In this document: positions 1 to 7,509 of the stretch, one piece after another
How positions within the stretch are numbered: the stretch's first letter is position 1
How the letters are laid out: each line of letters begins with the position of its first letter
Assembly (NCBI RefSeq): GCF_022448905.1
Contig: NZ_JAKVCW010000002.1
Span: 124,001-188,000, forward strand
DNA: 64,000 nucleotides
DNA from: Shimia sp.
GTDB taxonomy: Bacteria; Pseudomonadota; Alphaproteobacteria; Rhodobacterales; Rhodobacteraceae
Reading direction: 5' to 3'
Notes under the pieces: generated by a model
Database searches by the model: none
What the model was told of the DNA's origin: nothing
Seen by the model: the letters and a program-made list of their open reading frames with translations, nothing else
Made by a program: the position numbers and the translations under genes

Positions 1-380
1 TCCACGTTGACCTTCTTGCCCGCGCCCATGGTGGAGCGACCAAAGTCTGTGCCCTGCTCAAGCGCCGCCTTCACAACGCCCTGCCACAGACCTGCAGACA
101 GACGCAGGTTCAAGAACCCAGGGCCTGCCACCTCGGCCACCTCAACACGGGGGTCTTCCGCCAGCTTCCCTGCCAGCACTTCGGCAATGTCGCGCGGCTT
201 CATTTTTGCAGGTTTCGCCAGCACCATCGCGGCGTTGGTCGCCATATCGCCATGCAGCGCATCGCGGGGCGGCTCCACAGCCACGTTTTTGAAGTCCAGC
301 CCTTCAGGCAGCGCGCCCTCGGCTTGCATCGCGTTCAGCGCGTCGATCACGGCAACGCGGATCTCGGAAAACAGGTTCAT
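1..380 (-). CDS. argS: Arginyl-tRNA synthetase, N-terminal part (cut by window edge)
   Basis: The minus-strand frame starting at the ATG at 378-380 encodes about 126 residues before the window ends, so only the N-terminal tRNA-recognition (Add1-type) domain is visible. It begins MNLFSEIRVAVIDAL and contains the segment EPPRDALHGDMATNAAMVLAK, typical of alphaproteobacterial ArgS, followed by VAGPGFLNLRL. The family charges tRNA-Arg with arginine in the cytoplasm. The catalytic HIGH-type motif would lie beyond the left edge. The dGTPase-like gene lies 75 bp upstream on the same strand, so the two are probably co-transcribed. Confidence 0.88.
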   Translation of the reverse strand, partial: MNLFSEIRVAVIDALNAMQAEGALPEGLDFKNVAVEPPRDALHGDMATNAAMVLAKPAKMKPRDIAEVLAGKLAEDPRVEVAEVAGPGFLNLRLSAGLWQGVVKAALEQGTDFGRSTMGAGKKVNV

Positions 381-455
381 CAGACCGTCCTATCAATGTG
401 TCTTTGGTCTTTTCGGATTTGGCGTGGTTTATCACCCCAAACCGTCACGTCAACG

Positions 456-1595
456 TCACTTGCCCAGAAGCTGCTCATGTTGTTGCAGCGCATAGCGGTC
501 TGTCATGCCGGAAATGTAATCAGACACAATGCGCGCCACCGCTGTTTCGTCCTGACACTTGGCCAAATCGGCATGCCAGCGCGATGGCAGCAATGTGGGC
601 TCGGTCAAGAACAGTGGGAAGAGCTCTTTAACAACAATCGTGACTTCCTTGCGCATCTTCACCACGCTCGGCGCGCGGTACATCCGGGTAAACAGGAAGC
701 TGCGGATTTCCTTGAGGTCCGCCCAGAGCGCCTTGGAAAACTGCACCACAGGCCGCCCACAAGCGCGCAGCTCTTCGACAGATTGCGCATCCACCTCCGC
801 CAAAGCCGCGCGGGAGGTGTCGATCACGTCTCCCACCATCACGCCGAACACCCGCCGCAGCGCCTCATGGCGTCGCCGAATGGCCTCCAATCCCGGATAT
901 TGCCGGTCCACTGCCGCAAAAGCCTCACCCACGATGGGCAGTTCGCAAATCTCTTCCTCGGTGAACAGCCCAGCGCGTAGCCCGTCATGCAGGTCGTGAT
1001 TGTTATACGCCACATCATCCGCCAAAGCCGCCACCTGCGCCTCGGCACTCGCATGGGTGTGCAATTCCAAGTCGTGCACCGCGTTGTAATCCGCCAAAGC
1101 ATACGGCAACGCGCCAGTGACTGGCCCATTGTGCTTGGCAATCCCCTCCAAGGTCTCCCAGGTCAGGTTCAGCCCATCAAAGTCCGCATAGTGCCGCTCC
1201 AGAGAAGTCACAATCCGCACCGCCTGCGCGTTGTGGTCAAAGCCACCATAGGGGGCCATCAACTCGTGCAGCGCGTCCTCGCCTGTGTGCCCAAACGGCG
1301 TATGTCCCAAATCATGGGCCAGCGCGATCGCCTCGGTGATTTCCTGATTAAGCCCCAGCGCCCCAGCAATGGTTCGCGCCACCTGAGCCACTTCAATGGA
1401 GTGCGTCAAACGGGTGCGGAAGTAATCGCCCTCATGCTCCACAAAGACCTGTGTCTTGTGCTTGAGCCGCCGAAAGGCGCTCGCATGAATGATCCGGTCC
1501 CGATCCCGTTGAAAACACGACCGGAAGCTGCTCTCCTCCTCCGGAAAACGCCGTCCCTTGGCGCGCGCCGGATCTGAGGCATAGGGCGCCTGCAT
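456..1595 (-). CDS. dgt: dGTP triphosphohydrolase-like HD-domain protein
   Basis: 379 residues, the usual size of the short bacterial dGTPase-like (type 2) family. The HD metal site is intact: LTHSIEVAQ (His65), then AHDLGHTPFGHTGEDAL (His94-Asp95, with His98 following). FRRLKHKTQVF near residues 41-51 is also characteristic. The family hydrolyses dNTPs to deoxynucleoside and triphosphate and helps set dNTP pools. True substrate specificity cannot be read here. It is followed by argS on the same strand and is divergent from erpA, with 93 bp between the start codons. Confidence 0.9.
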   Translation of the reverse strand: MQAPYASDPARAKGRRFPEEESSFRSCFQRDRDRIIHASAFRRLKHKTQVFVEHEGDYFRTRLTHSIEVAQVARTIAGALGLNQEITEAIALAHDLGHTPFGHTGEDALHELMAPYGGFDHNAQAVRIVTSLERHYADFDGLNLTWETLEGIAKHNGPVTGALPYALADYNAVHDLELHTHASAEAQVAALADDVAYNNHDLHDGLRAGLFTEEEICELPIVGEAFAAVDRQYPGLEAIRRRHEALRRVFGVMVGDVIDTSRAALAEVDAQSVEELRACGRPVVQFSKALWADLKEIRSFLFTRMYRAPSVVKMRKEVTIVVKELFPLFLTEPTLLPSRWHADLAKCQDETAVARIVSDYISGMTDRYALQQHEQLLGK

Positions 1596-1688
1596 AAGCG
1601 TGGTCCTTGTAGCCTGTCCTTGGCCCTTCTATATTGGGTTTTGTCCGGCCTAGGAACCGGGCAAATTGCGCGAATAGGACAAAATATC

Positions 1689-2012
1689 ATGCAGTTGCCG
1701 CCAAAAGTGACCGAAAGAGCCTTCGAACGACTGGCAGAGATTGGCGCCGCCGATCAAGGACAAGCCTTGCGCGTGGCTGTCGAAGGCGGCGGATGCTCCG
1801 GCTTCCAATACGAAATCAAACTCGACACACAAAAAGATGATGACCTTGTGCTGGAGGGCGCTGGCGAAAAAGTCCTCGTGGACAGCATCTCTCTGCCCTT
1901 CCTTGCGGATGCCGTGATTGACTTCACCGAAGAACTTATTGGCGCCCGGTTTGTGATCAACAACCCCAACGCCACAAGCTCCTGTGGCTGCGGCACCAGC
2001 TTCTCCATGTGA
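1689..2012 (+). CDS. erpA: HesB/IscA-family iron-sulfur cluster insertion protein (ErpA-like)
   Basis: 107 residues from the ATG at 1689 (MQLPPKVTERAFERL). An in-frame upstream start would add residues that do not look conserved. The three cluster-ligand cysteines of the A-type carrier family are visible: Cys in EGGGCSGFQY and the CGC pair in SSCGCGTSFSM at the C terminus. The protein would hold and pass on [Fe-S] clusters in the cytoplasm. It lies upstream of xthA on the same strand. ErpA versus IscA cannot be settled by sequence alone, and no isc or suf genes are nearby. Confidence 0.88.
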   Translation: MQLPPKVTERAFERLAEIGAADQGQALRVAVEGGGCSGFQYEIKLDTQKDDDLVLEGAGEKVLVDSISLPFLADAVIDFTEELIGARFVINNPNATSSCGCGTSFSM

Positions 2013-2088
2013 GCTCGGCGCGTTTCGCCCCTTGCCGTTCCCCACTCAGGCTGGATAGATACCCCTATCCAGCAGTAAGGAGCGCGCC

Positions 2089-2868
2089 ATGAAAATCGCC
2101 ACATTCAACATCAACGGCATCAAAGCGCGCATCGAAACCCTGCCCCGCTGGCTCGACGAAGCGCAGCCCGATGTAGCTCTGCTACAAGAGATCAAATCTG
2201 TAGATGAAGCCTTCCCGCGTGAGATTTTTGAAGAGCGCGGCTATCAAGTCGAAACCCACGGCATGAAAAGCTTCAACGGTGTGGCGATCCTGTCCAAGCT
2301 GCCGCTGGAGGATGTGACACGCGGCCTGCCCGGCGATGAGACCGACGAACAGGCCCGGTATATCGAGGCCACCGTGATGGGCGACACGCCGGTCCGTGTC
2401 TGCGGCCTCTACCTGCCCAACGGCAACCCCCGTCCCGGCCCCAAGTACGACTACAAACTCGCGTGGATGGAGCGGCTCTATGCCCGCGCCCAAGAACTCA
2501 TGGCCACAGAGGAACCCTTCCTCATGGCAGGTGACTACAACATCATCCCGCAAGATGAGGACGCCGCCAAACCCGAAGATTGGCAAGAAGACGCCCTCGC
2601 CTGCCCCGAAAGCCGCGCCGCCTACCGTCGCCTGCTCAACCTCGGCTTTACAGAGGCCTTCCGCGCCCGCAATCAGATGCCCGGTATGTATTCCTTCTGG
2701 GACTACCAAGCAGGCGCCTGGAACCGTAACAACGGCATCCGCATCGACCACTTCCTGCTGTCGCCACAATGCGCGGACCTGCTGCAAGACTGCCAGATCG
2801 ACAAAGAAGAGCGCGGCCGCTCTAAGCCGTCTGACCACGTGCCTGTCTGGGTAGATCTCGCCGCCTAA
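2089..2868 (+). CDS. xthA: Exodeoxyribonuclease III (AP endonuclease)
   Basis: 259 residues of the EEP endonuclease/exonuclease fold. It starts MKIATFNINGIKARI, has LLQEIKS (metal-binding Glu), GDYNIIP with the Asp/Asn pair, and ends with the RIDHFLLS and KPSDHVPVWVDL motifs carrying the catalytic Asp-His. It removes 3' blocking groups and cuts abasic sites in base excision repair. A strong AAGGAG-type ribosome site lies just before the ATG. Its stop overlaps the end of the convergent SRAP gene by four bases, so two DNA-damage genes sit tail to tail. Confidence 0.95.
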   Translation: MKIATFNINGIKARIETLPRWLDEAQPDVALLQEIKSVDEAFPREIFEERGYQVETHGMKSFNGVAILSKLPLEDVTRGLPGDETDEQARYIEATVMGDTPVRVCGLYLPNGNPRPGPKYDYKLAWMERLYARAQELMATEEPFLMAGDYNIIPQDEDAAKPEDWQEDALACPESRAAYRRLLNLGFTEAFRARNQMPGMYSFWDYQAGAWNRNNGIRIDHFLLSPQCADLLQDCQIDKEERGRSKPSDHVPVWVDLAA

Positions 2869-3476
2869 GGCGCGTCCCAATCCACATCGGTGGCTTCCTC
2901 GATTGTCAAACGCCCTTCCGGCCACGGCACCATCAACGGTGCGACCTCTTCCGGCGCGCCGTTGAGCCACAGATCAATCGCGTCTTTTTCCAGCAGCACG
3001 CCCATGCGATGGTGGATAGGCTTCACATCCGTGTTGGGCTCACAGGTCACTGTCGCCACCTGATGCACTTCCCGCCCCCCGGGCGCGGTCCAGACATCCG
3101 TAATCGCCGCAAACACCAGCGGCGCCTCTCCACGGATGCGCCAAGCGGTTTTCTTGCGTTTCTCGCCGGTCCATTCATACCAGCCATCGACGATCACAAT
3201 TGCCCGGCCAACCCCGTCAAACGCCGACTTATCAAACACAGTCTCCGACCGCGCGTTGACGATGGTCTCCATCACCGGCCGCCCCCGCGCATTCACGCGC
3301 CCGACCGGGATGATCCCCCACCGCATGCGTCGGAAACCGCCAGCCGTCAGGCACACAACCTCCTGGCCCGGAGCAATATTTCGCCGCGGCGGCTCATCAA
3401 AAACTTCACCAACATCACGCCTAACCCACTGGCCAATCTCTGTCATTGAGGTCTCAAGAAACAGCCGCCCCGGCAT
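2865..3476 (-). CDS. SRAP (YedK/HMCES-type) protein lacking the catalytic Cys2
   Basis: 203 residues with the SRAP fold signatures: NARSETV (the Asn of the active site), GWYEWTG (the Glu) and PIHHRMGVLL (the His). YedK/HMCES proteins expose Cys2 after Met removal (MCGR...) and use it to cross-link abasic sites in single-stranded DNA. Here the N terminus reads MPGRLFLETS, so Cys2 is replaced by Pro. The start is well supported, because AAGGAG lies 6 bases before the ATG and no in-frame Cys start is available upstream. The gene follows the esterase gene by 3 bp. The missing Cys argues for lost or altered DNA cross-linking. Confidence 0.85.
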   Translation of the reverse strand: MPGRLFLETSMTEIGQWVRRDVGEVFDEPPRRNIAPGQEVVCLTAGGFRRMRWGIIPVGRVNARGRPVMETIVNARSETVFDKSAFDGVGRAIVIVDGWYEWTGEKRKKTAWRIRGEAPLVFAAITDVWTAPGGREVHQVATVTCEPNTDVKPIHHRMGVLLEKDAIDLWLNGAPEEVAPLMVPWPEGRLTIEEATDVDWDAP

Positions 3477-3479
3477 AGA

Positions 3480-4157
3480 TCACTCCTTCGCAGCGTTCTC
3501 CGCCAAGCTTTGCACATATGGACCAAGCACCGGCACAATCTGCGCCACGCCCTGCACATTTGGGTGGATGCCATCGGCCTGCATCAATGCCCGCAACTCT
3601 TCTGCAGGCAAATCCCGAATGGCTTCAAAGAAGTCCGGTACCAACGCCACGCCATACTGCGCAGCCAATTCGCCATACATGCCGTCAAAAGCCTGTTTGT
3701 AGTCCGCACCAAAATTCATCGGTGCCTCCACCCCAATCAACAGCACATTGACACCTGCCGCCTGACCGGCCTCAATGATGCCCGCCAGATTGGTTTTGCT
3801 CACCGCCGGATCAATCCCGCGCAGCGCATCATTGCCGCCCAAGGTGACAATCATCGCGTCCACATCCGGCCCCAAAGTCCAGCCAACGCGTGACAGCCCG
3901 CCCTGCGTTGTATCCCCAGACACCCCCGCATTCTGTACAATAACGTCCAATCCCTGCGACTGAAGCCAGCCTTCAAGTTGCGGCACAAAGCCTTCGCCCT
4001 GCGGCACGCCGTAGCCGTGGGTCAGGCTATCGCCCAAAGCCGCAATAACCACCGGCTCAGCCAAAGCTGACCAAGCCGTTACCGGAACAACTAAAATGCT
4101 CAGCGCCAGCGCCTTGCCGCGGCGCGATAGCGCCCCATATAGGGTGGAAACATTCAT
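3480..4157 (-). CDS. tesA: Secreted SGNH-family arylesterase/lysophospholipase (TesA-like)
   Basis: About 225 residues. An N-terminal signal peptide (h-region ALALSILVVPVTAWSALA, cut after ALA) leads into the SGNH core: ALGDSLTHGYG (Ser nucleophile, block I), VSGDTTQGG (block II Gly), TLGGNDALRG (block III Asn) and DGIHPNVQGV (block V Asp-His). These enzymes hydrolyse aryl esters, thioesters or lysophospholipids in the periplasm. The ATG at 4157 is preferred over a TTG one codon upstream. Its start is only about 18 bp from the divergent ABC ATPase start, an arrangement often seen for this gene pair in proteobacteria (tesA next to ybbA/ybbP). Confidence 0.9.
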   Translation of the reverse strand: MNVSTLYGALSRRGKALALSILVVPVTAWSALAEPVVIAALGDSLTHGYGVPQGEGFVPQLEGWLQSQGLDVIVQNAGVSGDTTQGGLSRVGWTLGPDVDAMIVTLGGNDALRGIDPAVSKTNLAGIIEAGQAAGVNVLLIGVEAPMNFGADYKQAFDGMYGELAAQYGVALVPDFFEAIRDLPAEELRALMQADGIHPNVQGVAQIVPVLGPYVQSLAENAAKE

Positions 4158-4175
4158 CAACAGGCGGCCTCTTTC

Positions 4176-4871
4176 ATGTCATCCATTCTCTCCCTTCAAG
4201 ATGCGGTTTTGGCGCTGGATAGCAATGCCGGACGCATAGAAATCTTGCACGGCATCTCTTTGGACGTGCAAGCGGGGGAGACTTTGGCGCTGGTTGGCCC
4301 TTCTGGATCTGGCAAATCCTCGCTGCTGATGTTGATGGGCGGGTTGGAGCGCGCCACCTCAGGAACGATAACGGCACTGGACCACGACCTCTCCGCCATG
4401 AGTGAGGACGCCCTTGCCCGCTTCCGCCGTGAAAACATGGGAGTGGTGTTTCAAAACTTCCACCTGATCCCAACAATGACCGCCTTAGAAAACGTCGCCA
4501 CCCCATTGGAGCTCGCAGGCCGCAAAGACGCCATGGAACGCGCGCAGGCGGAACTCGAAGCTGTCGGTCTCGCCCATCGCGCCGATCACTACCCGTCTCA
4601 AATGTCAGGTGGCGAACAACAACGCGTCGCCCTCGCCCGCGCCTGCGCGCCCTCACCGCGCCTCTTGCTGGCCGATGAGCCCACCGGCAACCTAGACCAA
4701 TCCACCGGCGAAACCATCATGGACCTGCTGTTTGACCTGCACGCCAAGCGTGACACCACGCTGGTGCTGGTCACCCACTCCAACAGGCTTGCCGAGCGCT
4801 GCGAACGTGTGGTGCGCCTGCGCGACGGTCAAATTGATGCGCCTTTGACAGCGGTTGAGGCCTCCGCATGA
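4176..4871 (+). CDS. ABC transporter ATP-binding protein (LolD/YbbA-like)
   Basis: 231 residues with Walker A GPSGSGKSS, signature MSGGEQQRVALARA, Walker B LLLADEPTGNLD and the H-loop LVTHSN. The sequence belongs to the MacB/LolD/FtsE group of ATPases that power FtsX-type permeases rather than classical importers. Its stop overlaps the start of the permease gene (ATGA, four bases), so the two are translationally coupled. It is divergent from the SGNH esterase. By analogy with YbbA-YbbP next to TesA it may move lipids or lipoproteins, but the substrate is not known. Confidence 0.92.
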   Translation: MSSILSLQDAVLALDSNAGRIEILHGISLDVQAGETLALVGPSGSGKSSLLMLMGGLERATSGTITALDHDLSAMSEDALARFRRENMGVVFQNFHLIPTMTALENVATPLELAGRKDAMERAQAELEAVGLAHRADHYPSQMSGGEQQRVALARACAPSPRLLLADEPTGNLDQSTGETIMDLLFDLHAKRDTTLVLVTHSNRLAERCERVVRLRDGQIDAPLTAVEASA

Positions 4872-7393
4872 GCCTTACTGCCGCGACGCGCATCGCCCGC
4901 CGTGAAATCCGCGGCGGCCTGCGCGGTTTCACCGTCTTCCTCGCCTGCCTGATCCTCGGGGTGGCCACCATCGCCGCCATCGGCTCCGTGCGCAGCGCCA
5001 TCCAAACCGGCCTTGCCTCGGAAGGCGCTACGTTACTTGGTGGCGATGCCGAAATGAGCTTCACTTACCGCCGCGCCAACGACGCAGAACTGGCGTGGAT
5101 GACCCAGAACACCGAGGCCACTTCAGAAATCATAGACTTCCGGTCCATGGTGGTGGTGCCGCGCGCCGACGAAACCGAACGCGCCTTGGCACAAGTCAAA
5201 TCCGTTGATGACGCCTACCCGCTTGTCGGCAACGTTGACATCACCCCTGACATTCCATGGCAAGACGCCTTGGCTGGATCTGACGCCCTCCCCGGTGCAG
5301 TTCTGCACGGCCTGCTCGCCGACCGCCTGTCGCTCAACATTGGCGACACGTTCCAACTCGGCACCCAAGAGTTCATCTTGACTGCCCGTTTGGATCGCGA
5401 ACCCGACACCGCAGGCGGCTTCAACTTTGCCCCCCGCGCCTTTGTGCGCACCGAAGACCTCGCCAACAGCGGCCTGCTCGCCGCCGGCACGCTCTTCACC
5501 AGCCACTACCGCCTCGACCTGCCGCCCAATCCAGACCTCGCGACGCTCGAAGCCGACGCCCGCGCAAAATTTGAAAGCACCGGCCTGCGCTGGCGCGACA
5601 GCCGCAATGGCGCCCCCGGCATCACCCGCTTTGTCGAACGCTTTGGCGCTTTCCTGATCCTTGTGGGGCTCGCAGGCCTCGCCGTAGGCGGGGTCGGCAT
5701 CTCAACCGCCATCCGCGCTTACCTCTCGCGCAAAACCGAAACCATCGCCACCTTGCGCAGCCTCGGCGCAGAGCGTCGTGTGATCTTCCTCAGTTACTTC
5801 CTGCAAATCGGTTTTGTGTCTTTGCTTGGCATCACGCTCGGCCTTACCCTCGGCGCGCTCTTGCCAATCCTGCTTGGCCCACTGATCGAAGCCGTCCTGC
5901 CATTCCCGGCCAGCTTCAGCCTCTACCCAGTCCCTTTGATCGAGGCCGCCCTCTATGGCGCCCTCGCCGCCGCGATCTTTACCCTCTGGCCTCTGGCAAA
6001 AGTCGAAAACGTCCGTCCCAGTGCGCTCTTCCGCGATCAACTTGGCGAAAACCGCCACCTGCCCGCGACGCGCTACGTTCTCGCGGTTGGCTTGCTGATC
6101 GCCCTCCTGCTGGGCCTCGCCAGCTGGCTTTCTGGCTCCTCGCGCCTCACGCTTTGGTTCGCCGGCGGAGTTATGGTCGCCATGATCGCGCTGTCCTTTG
6201 CGGCCACCGGCCTGCGCGCGCTTCTGCGCCGCCTCGCCACCCGCCTGCGCAGCCGCCCCGAACTCCGCTGGGCCGTGCAATCCCTGGGCCGCGCTGGCGA
6301 CGCCACCACCCCCGTTGTGCTGTCTCTCGGCCTTGGCCTCAGCGTGCTCGCCACGGTGGGCCAAGTCGACGGCAACCTGCGCAACGCCATCGCCAGCGAA
6401 CTGCCCGACGTAGCCCCCTCCTTCTTCTTCGTCGACATCCAACGCGACCAGATGCCGGACCTGCAAGCCGATTGGGACGCCACGCCAACCATCCACAACG
6501 TCGAAACCGCCCCCATGCTGCGCGGCGTGATCACCCGTATCAATGACCAACCTGCGAAAGAGGTTGCCGGCGATCACTGGGTTGTCCGCGGTGACCGTGG
6601 CGTGACCTACGCCGGGGCCATGCCACCGGACACCAAACTCACCGCCGGCACCTGGTGGGACCCAAATCATGCGGGCGCGCCTCAGATCAGTTTTGCCGAA
6701 GAGGAAGCCCTCGAGATGGGGCTCAAACTGGGCGACACGCTGACCATCAACATCCTGGGCCGTGACATCACCGGCACGGTCACCAGCTTCCGCGAGGTGG
6801 ATTTCTCCTCTGCTGGCATGGGCTTTGTTATCGTAATGAACGAGGCCGCGCTCGCGGGCGCCCCGCACAGCTTCATCGCCACGGTCTATGCCGATGCCGA
6901 CAGCGAGGCGACCCTACTCAAGGATGTTTCTGAGCAATACCCCAACGTGACCGCAATCCACGTGCGCGACGCCGCACAACAGGTTTCAAGCCTCGTTGCG
7001 CAACTCGCCAACGCGACCACTTACGGCGCGTCGACCATCCTGCTCACGGGCCTATTGGTGATCTTTGGCGCCGCCGCTGCGGGCCAAGCCGCCCGCACCT
7101 ATGAGGCGGCGATCCTCAAAACCCTCGGCGCCACCCGCGCGCAAGTCCTGCGCAGTTTTGCCTGGCGCGCAGCGCTGCTTGGGGCGGCGGCTGGCACCGT
7201 CGCGCTCGCCGTGGGTCTTACTGGCGGCTGGGCGGTGATGACTTTTGTCATTGAGAGCGATTTCTACGTGATCTGGCCCAACGCCTTATTGATCCTGTCC
7301 GCAGGCATCTTGGCCAACCTCCTCGCTGGCATGGTCTTCGCCCTGCCCTCGCTCGCCAATCGCCCTGCACAAATCCTGCGCGCGCGCGACTAA
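4868..7393 (+). CDS. FtsX-type ABC transporter permease (YbbP-like)
   Basis: 841 residues. There is one membrane segment near residues 20-42, a large extracytoplasmic domain, and a first FtsX block around residues 255-390 with three helices. A second pair of helices follows near 400-450, then a second large periplasmic domain, and a C-terminal FtsX block around 715-835. The double FtsX layout is that of YbbP and related export permeases. It works with the ATPase encoded just upstream, with which it overlaps by four bases. A strong hairpin follows 15 bp after the stop. Confidence 0.9.
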   Translation: MSLTAATRIARREIRGGLRGFTVFLACLILGVATIAAIGSVRSAIQTGLASEGATLLGGDAEMSFTYRRANDAELAWMTQNTEATSEIIDFRSMVVVPRADETERALAQVKSVDDAYPLVGNVDITPDIPWQDALAGSDALPGAVLHGLLADRLSLNIGDTFQLGTQEFILTARLDREPDTAGGFNFAPRAFVRTEDLANSGLLAAGTLFTSHYRLDLPPNPDLATLEADARAKFESTGLRWRDSRNGAPGITRFVERFGAFLILVGLAGLAVGGVGISTAIRAYLSRKTETIATLRSLGAERRVIFLSYFLQIGFVSLLGITLGLTLGALLPILLGPLIEAVLPFPASFSLYPVPLIEAALYGALAAAIFTLWPLAKVENVRPSALFRDQLGENRHLPATRYVLAVGLLIALLLGLASWLSGSSRLTLWFAGGVMVAMIALSFAATGLRALLRRLATRLRSRPELRWAVQSLGRAGDATTPVVLSLGLGLSVLATVGQVDGNLRNAIASELPDVAPSFFFVDIQRDQMPDLQADWDATPTIHNVETAPMLRGVITRINDQPAKEVAGDHWVVRGDRGVTYAGAMPPDTKLTAGTWWDPNHAGAPQISFAEEEALEMGLKLGDTLTINILGRDITGTVTSFREVDFSSAGMGFVIVMNEAALAGAPHSFIATVYADADSEATLLKDVSEQYPNVTAIHVRDAAQQVSSLVAQLANATTYGASTILLTGLLVIFGAAAAGQAARTYEAAILKTLGATRAQVLRSFAWRAALLGAAAGTVALAVGLTGGWAVMTFVIESDFYVIWPNALLILSAGILANLLAGMVFALPSLANRPAQILRARD

Positions 7394-7407
7394 CCCACCA
7401 AACAGAA

Positions 7408-7435
7408 AAAGCCGGGCGCAAACCCGGCTTTCTCA
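7408..7435 (+). terminator. Intrinsic terminator after the ABC permease gene
   Basis: A 9-bp perfect stem, AAAGCCGGG paired with CCCGGCTTT, has a 6-base loop and is followed by a short T-rich tail. It starts 15 bp after the permease stop. Confidence 0.75.
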
Positions 7436-7440
7436 TTCTT

Positions 7441-7492
7441 CAAATATCTCGGGGGTGCGCTTGCCTTGGCAAGCGAGGGGGCTGGCCCCCTC
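7441..7492. repeat. GC-rich intergenic element, copy 1 (CAAATA-CTYGGGG type)
   Basis: The element starts CAAATATCTCGGGGGTG. A small hairpin follows (CGCTTGCC TT GGCAAGCG), then a second stem GGGGGC-TG-GCCCCC. A second intergenic element at 25700-25745 has the same order of parts (CAAATACCTTGGGGAG, hairpin, GGGC-GCCC stem) with different stem sequences. It lies between the permease terminator and the end of gcvP. Confidence 0.5.
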
Positions 7493-7509
7493 ACCCAATC
7501 CTGCGAGAC

